64,000 bases of DNA from Bog-473 sp963781955 (GTDB lineage Bacteria > Actinomycetota > Acidimicrobiia > Acidimicrobiales > RAAP-2): assembly GCA_963781955.1 (NCBI GenBank), contig CAWAHU010000001.1, positions 806,001-870,000 of the forward strand. Reading direction: 5' to 3'. The notes beneath the pieces were generated by a model. The model worked only from the letters and a program-made list of their open reading frames with translations. It did no database searches and was not told where the DNA came from. Below, piece after piece: positions 36,185 through 44,447 of this stretch. Numbering within the stretch: the stretch's first letter is position 1; the number at the start of each line of letters is the position of its first letter. A program made the translations under genes and the position numbers.

Positions 36185-36534
36185 TGGAGGTGGCGGGAAT
36201 CGAACCCGCGTCCTCCGGTGCCGCAATAGGCCTTCTCCGAGCGCAGCCGGCAATGAGTTGTCGGGGGCGGTACCTCTGCCGGCAGCGATGCCGCCCCGTA
36301 GCCAACGAGTGTGTCCTCAGCGTTCAGTCGGCGAGAAACACTGAGTAAGCCCTACTCAATGACGCCCAAGACCCGATCCGTAGGGCCAAGACCGGTTGGA
36401 CGTCGCTACCTAAGCAGCGAGCGCGAGCTGTGGTTGCTCGGCGTTTGTTTTTGGTTCCGGCTCTTTAACGTGGCTCCGGAGACCACGGCTCGCTTCTCCT
36501 ACCTTGACGACCGAAGTCGAAACCGATCACCCCC
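36185..36534 (-). ncRNA. ssrA: tmRNA (transfer-messenger RNA)
   Basis: About 350 nt. The minus strand begins GGGGGTGATCGGTTTCGAC and ends with a T-arm, GGGTTCGATTCCC, and CACCTCCA, which pairs with the 5' end to form the acceptor stem (7 bp, one G-U). CCA is not encoded. The internal frame at 36463-36410 reads EPEPKTNAEQPQLALAA then TAG. It ends in the ALAA degron expected for a proteolysis tag. tmRNA rescues stalled ribosomes with SmpB, whose gene lies just upstream. The accessory region abuts the 3' end, a common attachment site for integrating elements. Confidence 0.95.
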
Positions 36535-36599
36535 GTGTTCTGGGAGCCGACCGCCTTGGCCGGCACAGCCATTGTACGGCCCGGAAGTGGCCGGCACGC

Positions 36600-37121
36600 T
36601 CAGTCCGCCCAGCGGCCGACCTCCTTGGCCGCCCGGGAAGCCTCCATCTCGGCGTCCCGGGCCTTGAGGACGTTGCGCTTGTCGTAGAGCCGACGCCCCT
36701 TGGCCAGGGCCAGCTGCACCTTGGCCTTGCCCTCCCGGAAGTAGATCGAGACCGGGATCAGCGTGAGCGACTGCTGCTGTGTCTTGCCGAGCAGCTCGTC
36801 GATCTGCGCCCGGTGGACCAGGAGCTTGCGCTTGCGATCGGGGTCGTGGGCGCCGACGCCGGTCCCGAACGCCCAGGGGGGCACGTGCATCTGGAAGAGC
36901 CACAGCTCCCCGTCGTCGACCCGGGCGTAGGCCTCGTTGAGCTGGGCCTTGCCCTCGCGCAGCGACTTCACCTCGGACCCCTGCAGCACGATGCCCGCCT
37001 CGAACGTCTCGAGGAGCTCGTACTCACGGCGGGCACGACGGTTCGTGGCGACCACTCGGTCGCCACTGCGTTCCTCGCGGGCCGCCGCCCGCTTCGCGAT
37101 CTGCCTCTTCGCCCTGGCCAT
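36600..37121 (-). CDS. smpB: SsrA-binding protein SmpB
   Basis: 173 aa. The conserved core VVATNRRARREYELLETFEAGIVLQGSEVKSLREGKAQLNEAYARV is unmistakable, and a basic C-terminal tail (KGRRLYDKRNVLKARDAEMEASRAAKE) inserts into the ribosome mRNA channel in known structures. SmpB binds tmRNA and starts trans-translation. It lies 65 bases upstream of ssrA in the same direction, as in many actinobacteria. Slightly longer than the usual ~160 aa because of a polar N-terminus. Confidence 0.97.
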   Translation of the reverse strand: MARAKRQIAKRAAAREERSGDRVVATNRRARREYELLETFEAGIVLQGSEVKSLREGKAQLNEAYARVDDGELWLFQMHVPPWAFGTGVGAHDPDRKRKLLVHRAQIDELLGKTQQQSLTLIPVSIYFREGKAKVQLALAKGRRLYDKRNVLKARDAEMEASRAAKEVGRWAD

Positions 37122-37147
37122 GAAGGGTACGAGGGTAGCGTGGGCGA

Positions 37148-37600
37148 GTGCTCCACCTTCCCCGGGACCTCTACATGGAGATGGTGGCCCACTGCCTGGA
37201 GGGTCTGCCCGACGAGGCGTGCGGCCTCCTGGTCGGGCCGTACCAGGGGGAGGAGGTGCGTCAGCTCTACGTGACCCCCAACGCGGCCGCGTCGGCCATG
37301 GTCTACGAGATCGACCCCAAGGAGATGTTGCGGATCGACCGGGCGGCCCAGAGGCTCGGTGCCGACATCATGGGCGTCTTCCACTCCCACACGCACACCG
37401 ACGCCTACCCCTCGCCGACCGACGTGTCCCAGGCCACCGACCCGGGATGGCACTACGTGCTGGTGTCCCTGTGTGACACGCATCCAGTGGTGCGCAGCTA
37501 CCGCATCGTTGACGGGCTGATCACCGAGGAGCCGGTCGAGGTCCCCGGGCTCGAGGTCCCCGGGCTCGATCAGGGCACCCCACCGATCCCCTCCTTGTAG
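37148..37600 (+). CDS. mec: JAMM/Mov34 metallopeptidase, Mec+-like
   Basis: 150 aa. The zinc site is visible: Glu in DEACGLLVG, then GVFHSHTHTDAYPSPTD (H-S-H-T ... S-x-x-D). Directly followed by cysO- and cysM-like genes, it matches the Mec+ protease that releases cysteine from the C-terminal Gly of the CysO carrier in mycobacteria. GTG 37148 is 26 bases from the divergent smpB start. The C-terminus has a duplicated EVPGL unit. Confidence 0.9.
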   Translation: MLHLPRDLYMEMVAHCLEGLPDEACGLLVGPYQGEEVRQLYVTPNAAASAMVYEIDPKEMLRIDRAAQRLGADIMGVFHSHTHTDAYPSPTDVSQATDPGWHYVLVSLCDTHPVVRSYRIVDGLITEEPVEVPGLEVPGLDQGTPPIPSL

Positions 37601-37707
37601 AATCGTTACCGGATCAGTCAACAATCCTGTGACCTGCCCGAGGTCGGGGGAGTCGGCCCGTCGCACACCAGGGCGGGCCGGCACAGCCAGCCTCGATCAC
37701 CCAGTCC

Positions 37708-37760
37708 CAGACCACCGAAATCCAGACCACCGAAATCCAGAGCACCGAGATCCAGACCAC
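37708..37760 (+). repeat. 15-bp tandem repeat before cysO
   Basis: CAGACCACCGAAATC occurs at 37708 and 37723 exactly, at 37738 with two changes, and partially at 37753, ending at the ribosome site (AAGGAGG) of cysO. It may affect expression of the downstream pair. Confidence 0.8.
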
Positions 37761-37771
37761 AAGGAGGCCCC

Positions 37772-38047
37772 GTGGCCGTCGAAGTCCGCCTACCGACCGT
37801 CCTGCGTGCGCAGGCAGGCGGCGCGTCCGTCGTCAACGTGGACGGCGCCACGATCGGCGAGATCCTGGCCAAGCTCGTGGCCGAGCACCCGGGCATGGCG
37901 GGCCAGGTCCTGACCGAGGACGGCACCTTGCATCGGTTCGTGAACGTGTACGTCGACGATGACGACGTGCGGTACCTGCAGGGCCTCGACACCCCGGTCG
38001 CCGACGGTGCGGAGGTCTCGATCCTGCCCGCCGTGGCCGGCGGCTGA
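37772..38047 (+). CDS. cysO: CysO-like sulfur-carrier protein (MoaD/ThiS family)
   Basis: 91 aa with a ubiquitin-like fold pattern and the essential C-terminal Gly-Gly (AVAGG at the end). In mycobacteria the carrier is thiocarboxylated and donates sulfur to O-phosphoserine bound in CysM. GTG 37772 has AAGGAGG 5 bases upstream. It lies between mec and cysM, the canonical order. Confidence 0.93.
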   Translation: MAVEVRLPTVLRAQAGGASVVNVDGATIGEILAKLVAEHPGMAGQVLTEDGTLHRFVNVYVDDDDVRYLQGLDTPVADGAEVSILPAVAGG

Positions 38048-38070
38048 GGGGCTGGAGCGGACCGACCGGT

Positions 38071-39039
38071 ATGACGTTGTACGACTCGGCGCTCGGCCTG
38101 ATCGGCAACACGCCGATGGTCGACGTGAGCGCGCTCAGCCCCAACCCGGCCGCCCGCCTGTACATGAAGCTCGAGGGCCAGAATCCAGGTGGCTCGGTCA
38201 AGGACCGGGTGGCGCTGTCGCTGATCGAGGATGCCGAGCGCTCGGGCGTGCTGGTCCCGGGCAAGCCGGACCAGGTGCTGCTCGAGCCCACCTCGGGCAA
38301 CACGGGCATCGGCCTTGCCATGGTCTGCCGGGTCAAGGGCTATCGCCTCAAGGCGGTCATGCCCACGAACGTATCGGTGGAACGCCGCCAGCTGCTCGAG
38401 CTGTGGGGAGCGGAGATCATCGAGTCCCCGGGCTCCGAGGGATCCAACGGCGCGGTGCGCATGGCCCGCGTCCTCGCCGGGGAGCATCCGGAGTGGGCCT
38501 TCCTCTACCAGTACGCCAACCCGGCCAACCCGCGGGCGCACTACGAGGGCACCGGGCCCGAGATCCTGCGCGATTGCCCAACGGTCACCCACTTCGTGGC
38601 CGGTCTGGGCACGTCGGGAACCTTGCTCGGGGTCGGCCGCTTCCTGCGCGAGAAGCTCGGCGACAAGGTGCACATCTGGGCCGTCGAGCCCCCGGCCGGG
38701 GAGATGGTCGACGGTCTGCGCAACCTCGACGACGGCTACATCCCACCGATCTTCGAGAACCAGGGTGGCGCTGAGCTGCTCGACCGCAAGACGGTGGTGC
38801 GCCCCCGCGAGTCCATCGAGTGGACGAGGCGGCTGATCGAGGTGGGGGTCTTTGCCGGGATCTCGACCGGGGCGGCCCTGGCCGGTGCGGTCAAGTGCGC
38901 TGCGTCCCTGCCCGAGGGCGAGGAGGCCTCCATCGTGGTCGTCTCGGCCGACGGCGGCTGGAAGTACCTCTCGACCGGTGCCTGGACCGGTGACATCGAC
39001 GAGGTCACCGAGCGGGCCAAGGAGATCATCTACTTCTAG
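38071..39039 (+). CDS. cysM: CysM-type cysteine synthase (O-phosphoserine sulfhydrylase)
   Basis: 322 aa PLP enzyme. The Schiff-base Lys is in NPGGSVKDR, the phosphate-binding loop is GTSGT (~residue 185), and PTSGNTGIGLA is the substrate loop. Size and neighbours match the mycobacterial CysM that uses CysO-thiocarboxylate rather than free sulfide. Its TAG shares the CTAG at 39036-39039 with the stop of the convergent dehydrogenase if that gene's frameshift is corrected. Confidence 0.95.
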   Translation: MTLYDSALGLIGNTPMVDVSALSPNPAARLYMKLEGQNPGGSVKDRVALSLIEDAERSGVLVPGKPDQVLLEPTSGNTGIGLAMVCRVKGYRLKAVMPTNVSVERRQLLELWGAEIIESPGSEGSNGAVRMARVLAGEHPEWAFLYQYANPANPRAHYEGTGPEILRDCPTVTHFVAGLGTSGTLLGVGRFLREKLGDKVHIWAVEPPAGEMVDGLRNLDDGYIPPIFENQGGAELLDRKTVVRPRESIEWTRRLIEVGVFAGISTGAALAGAVKCAASLPEGEEASIVVVSADGGWKYLSTGAWTGDIDEVTERAKEIIYF

Positions 39040-39849
39040 GTCCCTCGGCGCCCGACCCGCAGTGCGGCGGACGGCCTTCTGGTAGAGCGACGGAAAGATC
39101 GTGCGCGCGATGGGCGCCACGAGCGCGAGCCGAGCCGCGTTGATGTCGAGGCGGGTCCCGCCGGCCCGGTCGGCCACCAGCTCGGCCACCTGTTCGGTGG
39201 TGCGCCGGACGGCGCGCAGCGGCATCGACTCGCCGTCCTCGTCCCCCGCCAGGCCCATGGCGGTGGGCACCCACCCCGGGTAGAGCACATGGACGTGCAC
39301 GCCGCGACCCGCCACCTCGAGGGCGACCGACTCGCTGAACGCCGAGACGGCCGCCTTGGACGCCGCGTACGCACCCTGTCGGGGCGCGGGTGCTCGCACG
39401 GAGTCCGACGAGACGTTGACGACGATCCCCCGGCCCCGCCGGACCATCTTCGGGATGACGGTCAGCGTCCCTGTCACGGTGGCGAAGAAGTTGACGTCAA
39501 AGACGCGGTGCACGGTGGACGCGTCGCCGCCGGGCACGGGGAGCGTGGCGTCGATGCCGGCGTTGTTGACCAACAGGTCGATGTGCCCGTGCTCGTCCTC
39601 GAGGCCGATGAGCACTCGTCGGTAGGCCTCCTCGTCACTCACGTCGCACACCTGGGTCGTGCTGCCGGGGGAGCGGCGGGCCAGTTCGGGCTCGAGCTCG
39701 GCCAGGAGCTCGGCCCGGCGGGCGAGCCCCGTCACCCGTGCGCCCCGATGGGCGAGCGTCAATGCGATGGCGCGCCCGATGCCCGAGGAGGCACCGGTGA
39801 CGACCGCCACCTGACCGTCGAATCGTTGCTGGTGCCGGCGGCGCCCCAC
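39036..39849 (-). CDS. Short-chain dehydrogenase/reductase (3' end frameshifted)
   Basis: About 270 aa with TGASSGIGRAIA, NNAGIDATLP, VVNVSSDSVR and catalytic YAASKAAVSAF. The C-terminal region (ARTIFPSLYQKAVRR) is normal for the group. As written, the frame then reads on antisense through all of cysM without a stop. Skipping one base near 39068 gives ALRVGRRGT and a TAG at 39036-39038, back to back with the cysM stop. The corrected end is preferred. The substrate is unknown. Confidence 0.78.
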
Positions 39850-39898
39850 GGCGACACCCTAGGTCCGTCCGCCCGCACCTGACCCGACCCGGCCGGGG

Positions 39899-40354
39899 TC
39901 ACGACACGCGATGGGCGATGCGCTCCTCGATCCACGTCGCCAGGTCGGCCACGGCGTCGCGGGTCAGCGGGGATGCGGCCAGCTCCAGGATGCGACCGGC
40001 CGTGGCCGCGCCGTCCTCGTCCCGGGCCGGCGGCCGCCACGGGTGGCCGTTGCGCTGGCAGAACTCGATGGTGGCCACCAGGGCCACCGGCGCGTTCCCG
40101 TCGCGCAGTGGGTGGTTCTTGATCAGGTGGGCGCACAGGACGGCGGCCTTGGTGGCGAAGTCGGGGTAGAAGTCCTCGCCGCCGAAGGAGGCCAACGGGG
40201 CGTGCAGGGCGGAGTCCGCCAGGTGGAGACTCGACTCTGCGGCGACGCGCTTGGCCGGGACCCCGAGGACGGCCTCGGCGATCAGCAGGAAGTCGGCGAG
40301 CTCGAGCGCCCGCACGGTCCCCGGCTCGGTGCGCAGCGGTACCCCCGGCGTCAC
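39899..40354 (-). CDS. Doc-like (Fic-fold) toxin with altered active-site motif
   Basis: 151 aa. It has the death-on-curing layout: ADFLLIAEAVLG, SALHAPLASFGGEDFYPDFATKAAVLCAHLIKNHPLRDGNAPVAL. The Fic/Doc signature H-x-F/L-x-D-G-N-K-R reads HPLRDGNAP, so His and Asn remain but Lys-Arg is Ala-Pro. Doc proteins phosphorylate EF-Tu. Loss of the basic residues may leave it inactive or change its reaction. The GTG overlaps the stop of a small upstream gene (GTGA at 40351-40354), the usual antitoxin-toxin arrangement. Confidence 0.78.
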   Translation of the reverse strand: MTPGVPLRTEPGTVRALELADFLLIAEAVLGVPAKRVAAESSLHLADSALHAPLASFGGEDFYPDFATKAAVLCAHLIKNHPLRDGNAPVALVATIEFCQRNGHPWRPPARDEDGAATAGRILELAASPLTRDAVADLATWIEERIAHRVS

Positions 40355-40602
40355 CGCTTCAGTCGCTCCAGTGCCCGCTCGTTCTGGCGCATGATCGCCG
40401 CCAGGCGGAGGAAGAAGGCGCGGTCGGCGCGCCGGCGGCGAACGGAGCTGTTGAGCGTGGGTCGCCGTACGGCTCCCGGGTGCGCGCTTACCTGCGTGCC
40501 GCTGCTGTCGCCGTCCGTTCCGCCGCCGTCCGTGCCGCCGCTGTCCGTGCCGCCGCTGTCCGTGCCGCCGCTGCCGGGATCCAGAGGGCCCACGTGGTCC
40601 AC
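40351..40602 (-). CDS. Small protein upstream of Doc-like gene, antitoxin candidate
   Basis: Up to 83 aa. The N-terminal third is a Gly-Gly-Thr-Asp repeat encoded by a 15-bp slipped DNA repeat (40510-40570). The rest is basic with an amphipathic helix (RAFFLRLAAIMRQNERALERLK). The true start may lie after the repeat. Coupling to the Doc-like gene suggests an antitoxin, but no known antitoxin domain is recognised. Confidence 0.5.
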   Translation of the reverse strand: MDHVGPLDPGSGGTDSGGTDSGGTDGGGTDGDSSGTQVSAHPGAVRRPTLNSSVRRRRADRAFFLRLAAIMRQNERALERLKR

Positions 40603-40650
40603 GATGCGATCCTACGGGGAGGATCGCACCCCGCCCCCCCGCCCGCCCCG

Positions 40651-41190
40651 TCATCCACCTGCCAGGGCAGAGAGCTTGGAGACCGTGTTCCAGTTGCGGG
40701 TGGTGCTCAGCACCCCCAGGCGCCGCTCGATGAGGGTCCCGGTGTACTTGGTCGACCCGTACCCATCGGGCGTGTGCACGAAGACCTCGCGGCCGTCGAC
40801 CACGAGCTCGTCGCGCCCGCTCGCCGGCAGGTCGAGCGCGCCCACCAGCGCCGGCGCCGGGGTGGTGGCGAGGAAGGTCACGTGGTGACGCGACGGGTCG
40901 ACCCCGGCCCGGGCATAGGGGCTGCGCGAACCGACGCGCTCCAGATCAGCGGCCGAGCGCATGATCACCGCCGGTGACGTGCCGAGGTCATGGGCCAGCC
41001 GCTCCTCGATCGCTGCCACGATGGCCGCTTCGCTCCTCTTGTTCGTCGTGAACACGACGTTGCCCGTCTGGATGTAGGTCGTGACGTTGCCGAAGCCCAT
41101 CCGTTCGAACGACGCACGTAGTTCGTCCATCGTGATCCGGCCGTGCCCGGCCACGTTGACGCTCCGGAGCAGTGCGACGTGGCGCCCCAT
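40651..41190 (-). CDS. DUF1697 family protein
   Basis: 179 aa. HVALLRSVNVAGHGRITMDELRASFERMGFGNVTTYIQTGNVVF is the classical DUF1697 start (L-R-x-V-N-V-G-G ... Y-I-x-S-G-N-V-x-F). Function is unknown. It follows the FAD oxidase gene by 11 bases in the same direction. Confidence 0.9.
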   Translation of the reverse strand: MGRHVALLRSVNVAGHGRITMDELRASFERMGFGNVTTYIQTGNVVFTTNKRSEAAIVAAIEERLAHDLGTSPAVIMRSAADLERVGSRSPYARAGVDPSRHHVTFLATTPAPALVGALDLPASGRDELVVDGREVFVHTPDGYGSTKYTGTLIERRLGVLSTTRNWNTVSKLSALAGG

Positions 41191-41201
41191 GCCGCTGCAA
41201 C

Positions 41202-42353
41202 CTAGCGAATCAGCCGGAACGGCGTGAGGTCCACGACGGGTGAGGCTCCGTCGGCCAGGTCGGCCAGGATCTCGCCGATGAGCGGCCCGAACTTGAAGCC
41301 GTGTCCGCTGCTGCCGCAGCCGACCACCACGCGACCTACCCGGTCCAGCACGAAGTCGGTGTCCGCGCTGTTGTCGTAGAGGCACCGCTCGGTCGCCACC
41401 GGTTGGGGGTCGAGCGCCGGCACCAGGCGGCCGACGGCGTCCGTGAGGACGGCGAGCAGTGCCTTGTCGTCCGGCGGCATCACCGTCGGGTCGCCGGGAG
41501 GGGCGAGGCCGCCGGGGCTCCCCTCGGGAGCGCTGAGCACGGCGCCCGGCGTGTGGTGCGACACCTTGAAGGTGCCGCCGTGGTCGTGGCCGTCGGGGAC
41601 GGGGAGGCCGTAGACCATGTCGGCACCCCACTCGATGAAGACGGGCAGTCCGTCGAGGCCTCCGGGCCGCGCCGGTCGGAAGTAGGCGACCTGCGGCACC
41701 GAAGGGGCCGCGGTGACCCCGTGGGTGCCACCGAGGAGCCCGAGCGAGTGGGGGCCGGCGCACAGCACGACGCAGTCTGCCTCCTCGGAGCGTCGGCCGG
41801 CCGTCGCCACGTGGACACCGGCGTCGTGCTCATGGACCTCGAGGACACGCGCGCCGGTGCGCAGCTCGAAATCGGCCGACTCGAGGAGCGCGCGCAGGCA
41901 CTCGTCGGCCGCGAGCACACCAGACGCCGCCTCGTAGAGCACCGGCCCCGTCGCCGTGATCCCGGGGAAGCGGGTGCGCGCCTCGGACTCGGTGAGCCAT
42001 TCGGCCGGCACGCCGGCCGCCGCCAGCGCGTCGGCCACGGCATGGAGCGGCGCACCGTCACCGACGGTGGCCTGACCGGTGGGGTGGAGGAGGGTGCGGC
42101 CCGTGCGCGCTTGGAGCGCGCGCCACAGGTCACCCGCCCGTCGTGCCAGGTCGACGTAGTGGGCCTCGGGGTAGCCCAGGCGGAAGATACGGGCCCCGCC
42201 TTTCGATCCCGACCAGTCGTGGCCCACCGTGTCGGCGGCCTCGAGCACGAGCACGCGCCAGCCCCGGCCCGAGAGTGCCCACGCGGACGACAGGCCGAAC
42301 AGCCCGGCTCCGACCACGATGCAACGGCGCTGGTCGGGCACGGCGACGATCAT
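41202..42353 (-). CDS. FAD-dependent amine oxidase, sarcosine oxidase / SolA-like
   Basis: 383 aa of the DAO family. The FAD motif is IVVGAGLFGLSSAWAL, and the second signature GVLAADECLRALL is typical. ATERCLYDNSADTDFVLD aligns with the monomeric sarcosine oxidase segment whose Cys holds the flavin covalently, and the Cys is present. Members oxidise N-methyl amino acids and release hydrogen peroxide. The start ATG at 42353 is 36 bases from the divergent membrane-protein gene. Confidence 0.85.
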   Translation of the reverse strand: MIVAVPDQRRCIVVGAGLFGLSSAWALSGRGWRVLVLEAADTVGHDWSGSKGGARIFRLGYPEAHYVDLARRAGDLWRALQARTGRTLLHPTGQATVGDGAPLHAVADALAAAGVPAEWLTESEARTRFPGITATGPVLYEAASGVLAADECLRALLESADFELRTGARVLEVHEHDAGVHVATAGRRSEEADCVVLCAGPHSLGLLGGTHGVTAAPSVPQVAYFRPARPGGLDGLPVFIEWGADMVYGLPVPDGHDHGGTFKVSHHTPGAVLSAPEGSPGGLAPPGDPTVMPPDDKALLAVLTDAVGRLVPALDPQPVATERCLYDNSADTDFVLDRVGRVVVGCGSSGHGFKFGPLIGEILADLADGASPVVDLTPFRLIR

Positions 42354-42389
42354 AGGGATGTCGTGCTGGGGCAGGTACGCTCGTGTCCG

Positions 42390-44447
42390 GTGACGACCGG
42401 GTCGGACGCGTCGATCTCGCTACTCTGCGACGCATCGACCAGGGCCGGTGCCGAGGCACTGGTGGGCGCGGAGCCCACCGAGTCCGGCGAGGGTGATCTC
42501 GATCGGCGACGCGGTGGGCGCACGTTGCGGGTACCGGGCGGTGGCGCTGTGTGGCGTGCCGGACGCGCTGCCGGCCTTCAGCTCCTGGCGCTCGGCGCGT
42601 TCACCGTCCCAGCCGTCGTCCTGTGGTGGCGCGTCTGGGCGGGCCACCCGGCCTCCTCGCTCACGTGCGGCTGCGGCGACCCCGCACAGCAGGTGTGGTT
42701 CACCGCGTGGCCGGCGTGGGCCATCGCCCACGCCCACGGGCTGTTCTTCTCCGGAGCGGTCAATGTCCCTGACGGGGCCAACCTGTTGTCGAACACGTCG
42801 GGAACACTCGTCGGCGTCGCCCTGGCTCCCGTGACCTGGCTCTGGGGGCCCGTCGTGGCAACCAACGTGGCGCTCACCCTGGCGCCGGCGCTCAGCGCGT
42901 GGGGGTGCTGGCTGGCCGCCCGCCGACTGGTGCACTGGGGACCCGGTGCGATCCCCGCCGCCCTGGTGTTCGGCTACTCGTCCGCGGTCGTGACCTCACT
43001 GGCGTACGGCCACGTGTCGGTGACCGTGCTCGTGATCCCGCCGTTGCTCTTCGTCAGTCTCTACGAGATCGTGGTGCGCCAGGAGCGCTCCGTCCGCCAC
43101 GACGGCCTCGTGCTGGCCGCGCTCCTCGTCGTGCAATTCCTCATCTCGCCCGAGATCCTGGTGATGTGCCTGCTCTTCGCGGCCGTCGGACTGGTGGCGA
43201 TCGCTGCCGTCGCATGGCACCACGTACCGGTGCACGCCGCCCACGCCTGGCGTGCGCTTGGGCTGGGTGGCGGTGTCGCCGCCGTGGTGCTCGCCTACCC
43301 GATCTGGTTCGGGCTGGCCGGTCCGCAGGCGGTGAGCGGGGTCCTGTTCGCGTTGGCCCCTCTCAGCGGTGTCCCACTGTCGGGTGTCATATCCCCGGGG
43401 TCGTTCGCCGCGCCGGCGAACGACTACGTGCGCTTCGGGGGGTACCTAGGGCGTATGGGGCCACCCCCCGACTACGTGGGCGGAGGGGTCGCGCTGCTCA
43501 GCGTCGCCGCCGCCGTCGTGGCCCGGCGCCGCGCGCTCGTGTGGCTCTTGGTCTTCCTGCTGGCAGTGGCCCTGTGGCTCTCACTCGGCGCCTACCTGGT
43601 GGGTGCTCCCTCATGGCTCTGGCACCTGTGGCTCCCGTGGCGGGACCTGGCCCGGCTGCCGGTCTTCGAGGAGATCCTGCCCGACCAGTTCGCGCCGTTC
43701 CTGGCGCTCTTCACCGCCTTCCTGCTCGCCGTGGGCCTCGACGCATTCGCCGACATGCGCCAGCGGCGCGGCTCGTGGGTGCCCCGGCGCTCGTACGAGG
43801 TCACGGGCGCGGTCACGGCCATGGTGGCGCTGGTGGCGCTCGTTCCCGTCTTCGCGACGTTCGACGTGCCGTTCCGTGTCGTCACCGTGCGCCCGCCCCC
43901 TTACGTCCGCCAGGTCGCTCCCGCCATGCCGCCGGGTACCGTGATGCTCACCGTGCCGTTCGCCTTCTCGGGTTCGAGTGCACCGATGCTCTGGCAGGCG
44001 GTCGACGCCATGCACTTCCGCCTGGCCGGTGCCGCTCTCAAGACGCCCGGCCCTCACGGCGGCCCGGTGCAGCGCGGCACGCCCGGGTCGGCCCGGCGGA
44101 TCCTGAGTGATCTCACGCTCGCCGGCTCGCCCCTGCCCTCTGGGACCCCGGCGCAGCTCGCCGCGGTGCGGCACGCCTTGCGGCAATGGCAGGTGGGCCG
44201 GGTGGTGATCGCGGGGCCCAGCCGGGACCCGGTGTACGCCTCGGGGTTCTTCACCATGGCGCTCGGCCGCGCGCCGCGCTTCGAGCACCGGGCTTGGGTG
44301 TGGCGGCTCGCCGGAGGCCGGTCCCCCTCCGCGCCGGCCGCGGGCGCGTCCTTGGCCTCGTGCCGCGCCGAGGCGCGGTCGCCGGCGGAGCGGGGTCACC
44401 CGCTGGCCATGTCGCGGTGCGTGCTCGCCGGGGCGGGAGGAACCTGA
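42390..44447 (+). CDS. Large polytopic membrane protein, GT-C/YfhO-like
   Basis: 685 aa with about 11 hydrophobic helices and a soluble C-terminal part. The extracellular loop after helix 1 (CGCGDPAQQVWFTAWPAWAIAHAHGLFFSGAVNVPDGANLL) has the acidic motif position of GT-C glycosyltransferases. The late APMLWQAVDAMHFRLAGAAL motif is shared with the protein at 62150, so the two are paralogues. It is probably a lipid-linked sugar transferase or wall-polymer enzyme (inference). GTG 42390 is preferred because residues before it have no family features. The stop overlaps the next ATG (TGATG). Confidence 0.78.
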   Translation: MTTGSDASISLLCDASTRAGAEALVGAEPTESGEGDLDRRRGGRTLRVPGGGAVWRAGRAAGLQLLALGAFTVPAVVLWWRVWAGHPASSLTCGCGDPAQQVWFTAWPAWAIAHAHGLFFSGAVNVPDGANLLSNTSGTLVGVALAPVTWLWGPVVATNVALTLAPALSAWGCWLAARRLVHWGPGAIPAALVFGYSSAVVTSLAYGHVSVTVLVIPPLLFVSLYEIVVRQERSVRHDGLVLAALLVVQFLISPEILVMCLLFAAVGLVAIAAVAWHHVPVHAAHAWRALGLGGGVAAVVLAYPIWFGLAGPQAVSGVLFALAPLSGVPLSGVISPGSFAAPANDYVRFGGYLGRMGPPPDYVGGGVALLSVAAAVVARRRALVWLLVFLLAVALWLSLGAYLVGAPSWLWHLWLPWRDLARLPVFEEILPDQFAPFLALFTAFLLAVGLDAFADMRQRRGSWVPRRSYEVTGAVTAMVALVALVPVFATFDVPFRVVTVRPPPYVRQVAPAMPPGTVMLTVPFAFSGSSAPMLWQAVDAMHFRLAGAALKTPGPHGGPVQRGTPGSARRILSDLTLAGSPLPSGTPAQLAAVRHALRQWQVGRVVIAGPSRDPVYASGFFTMALGRAPRFEHRAWVWRLAGGRSPSAPAAGASLASCRAEARSPAERGHPLAMSRCVLAGAGGT

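Noticed and set aside
37618..39035. Minus-strand continuation of the dehydrogenase frame through cysM
   Set aside because: No family features after the dehydrogenase C-terminus and fully antisense to an intact cysM; explained by a one-base insertion.
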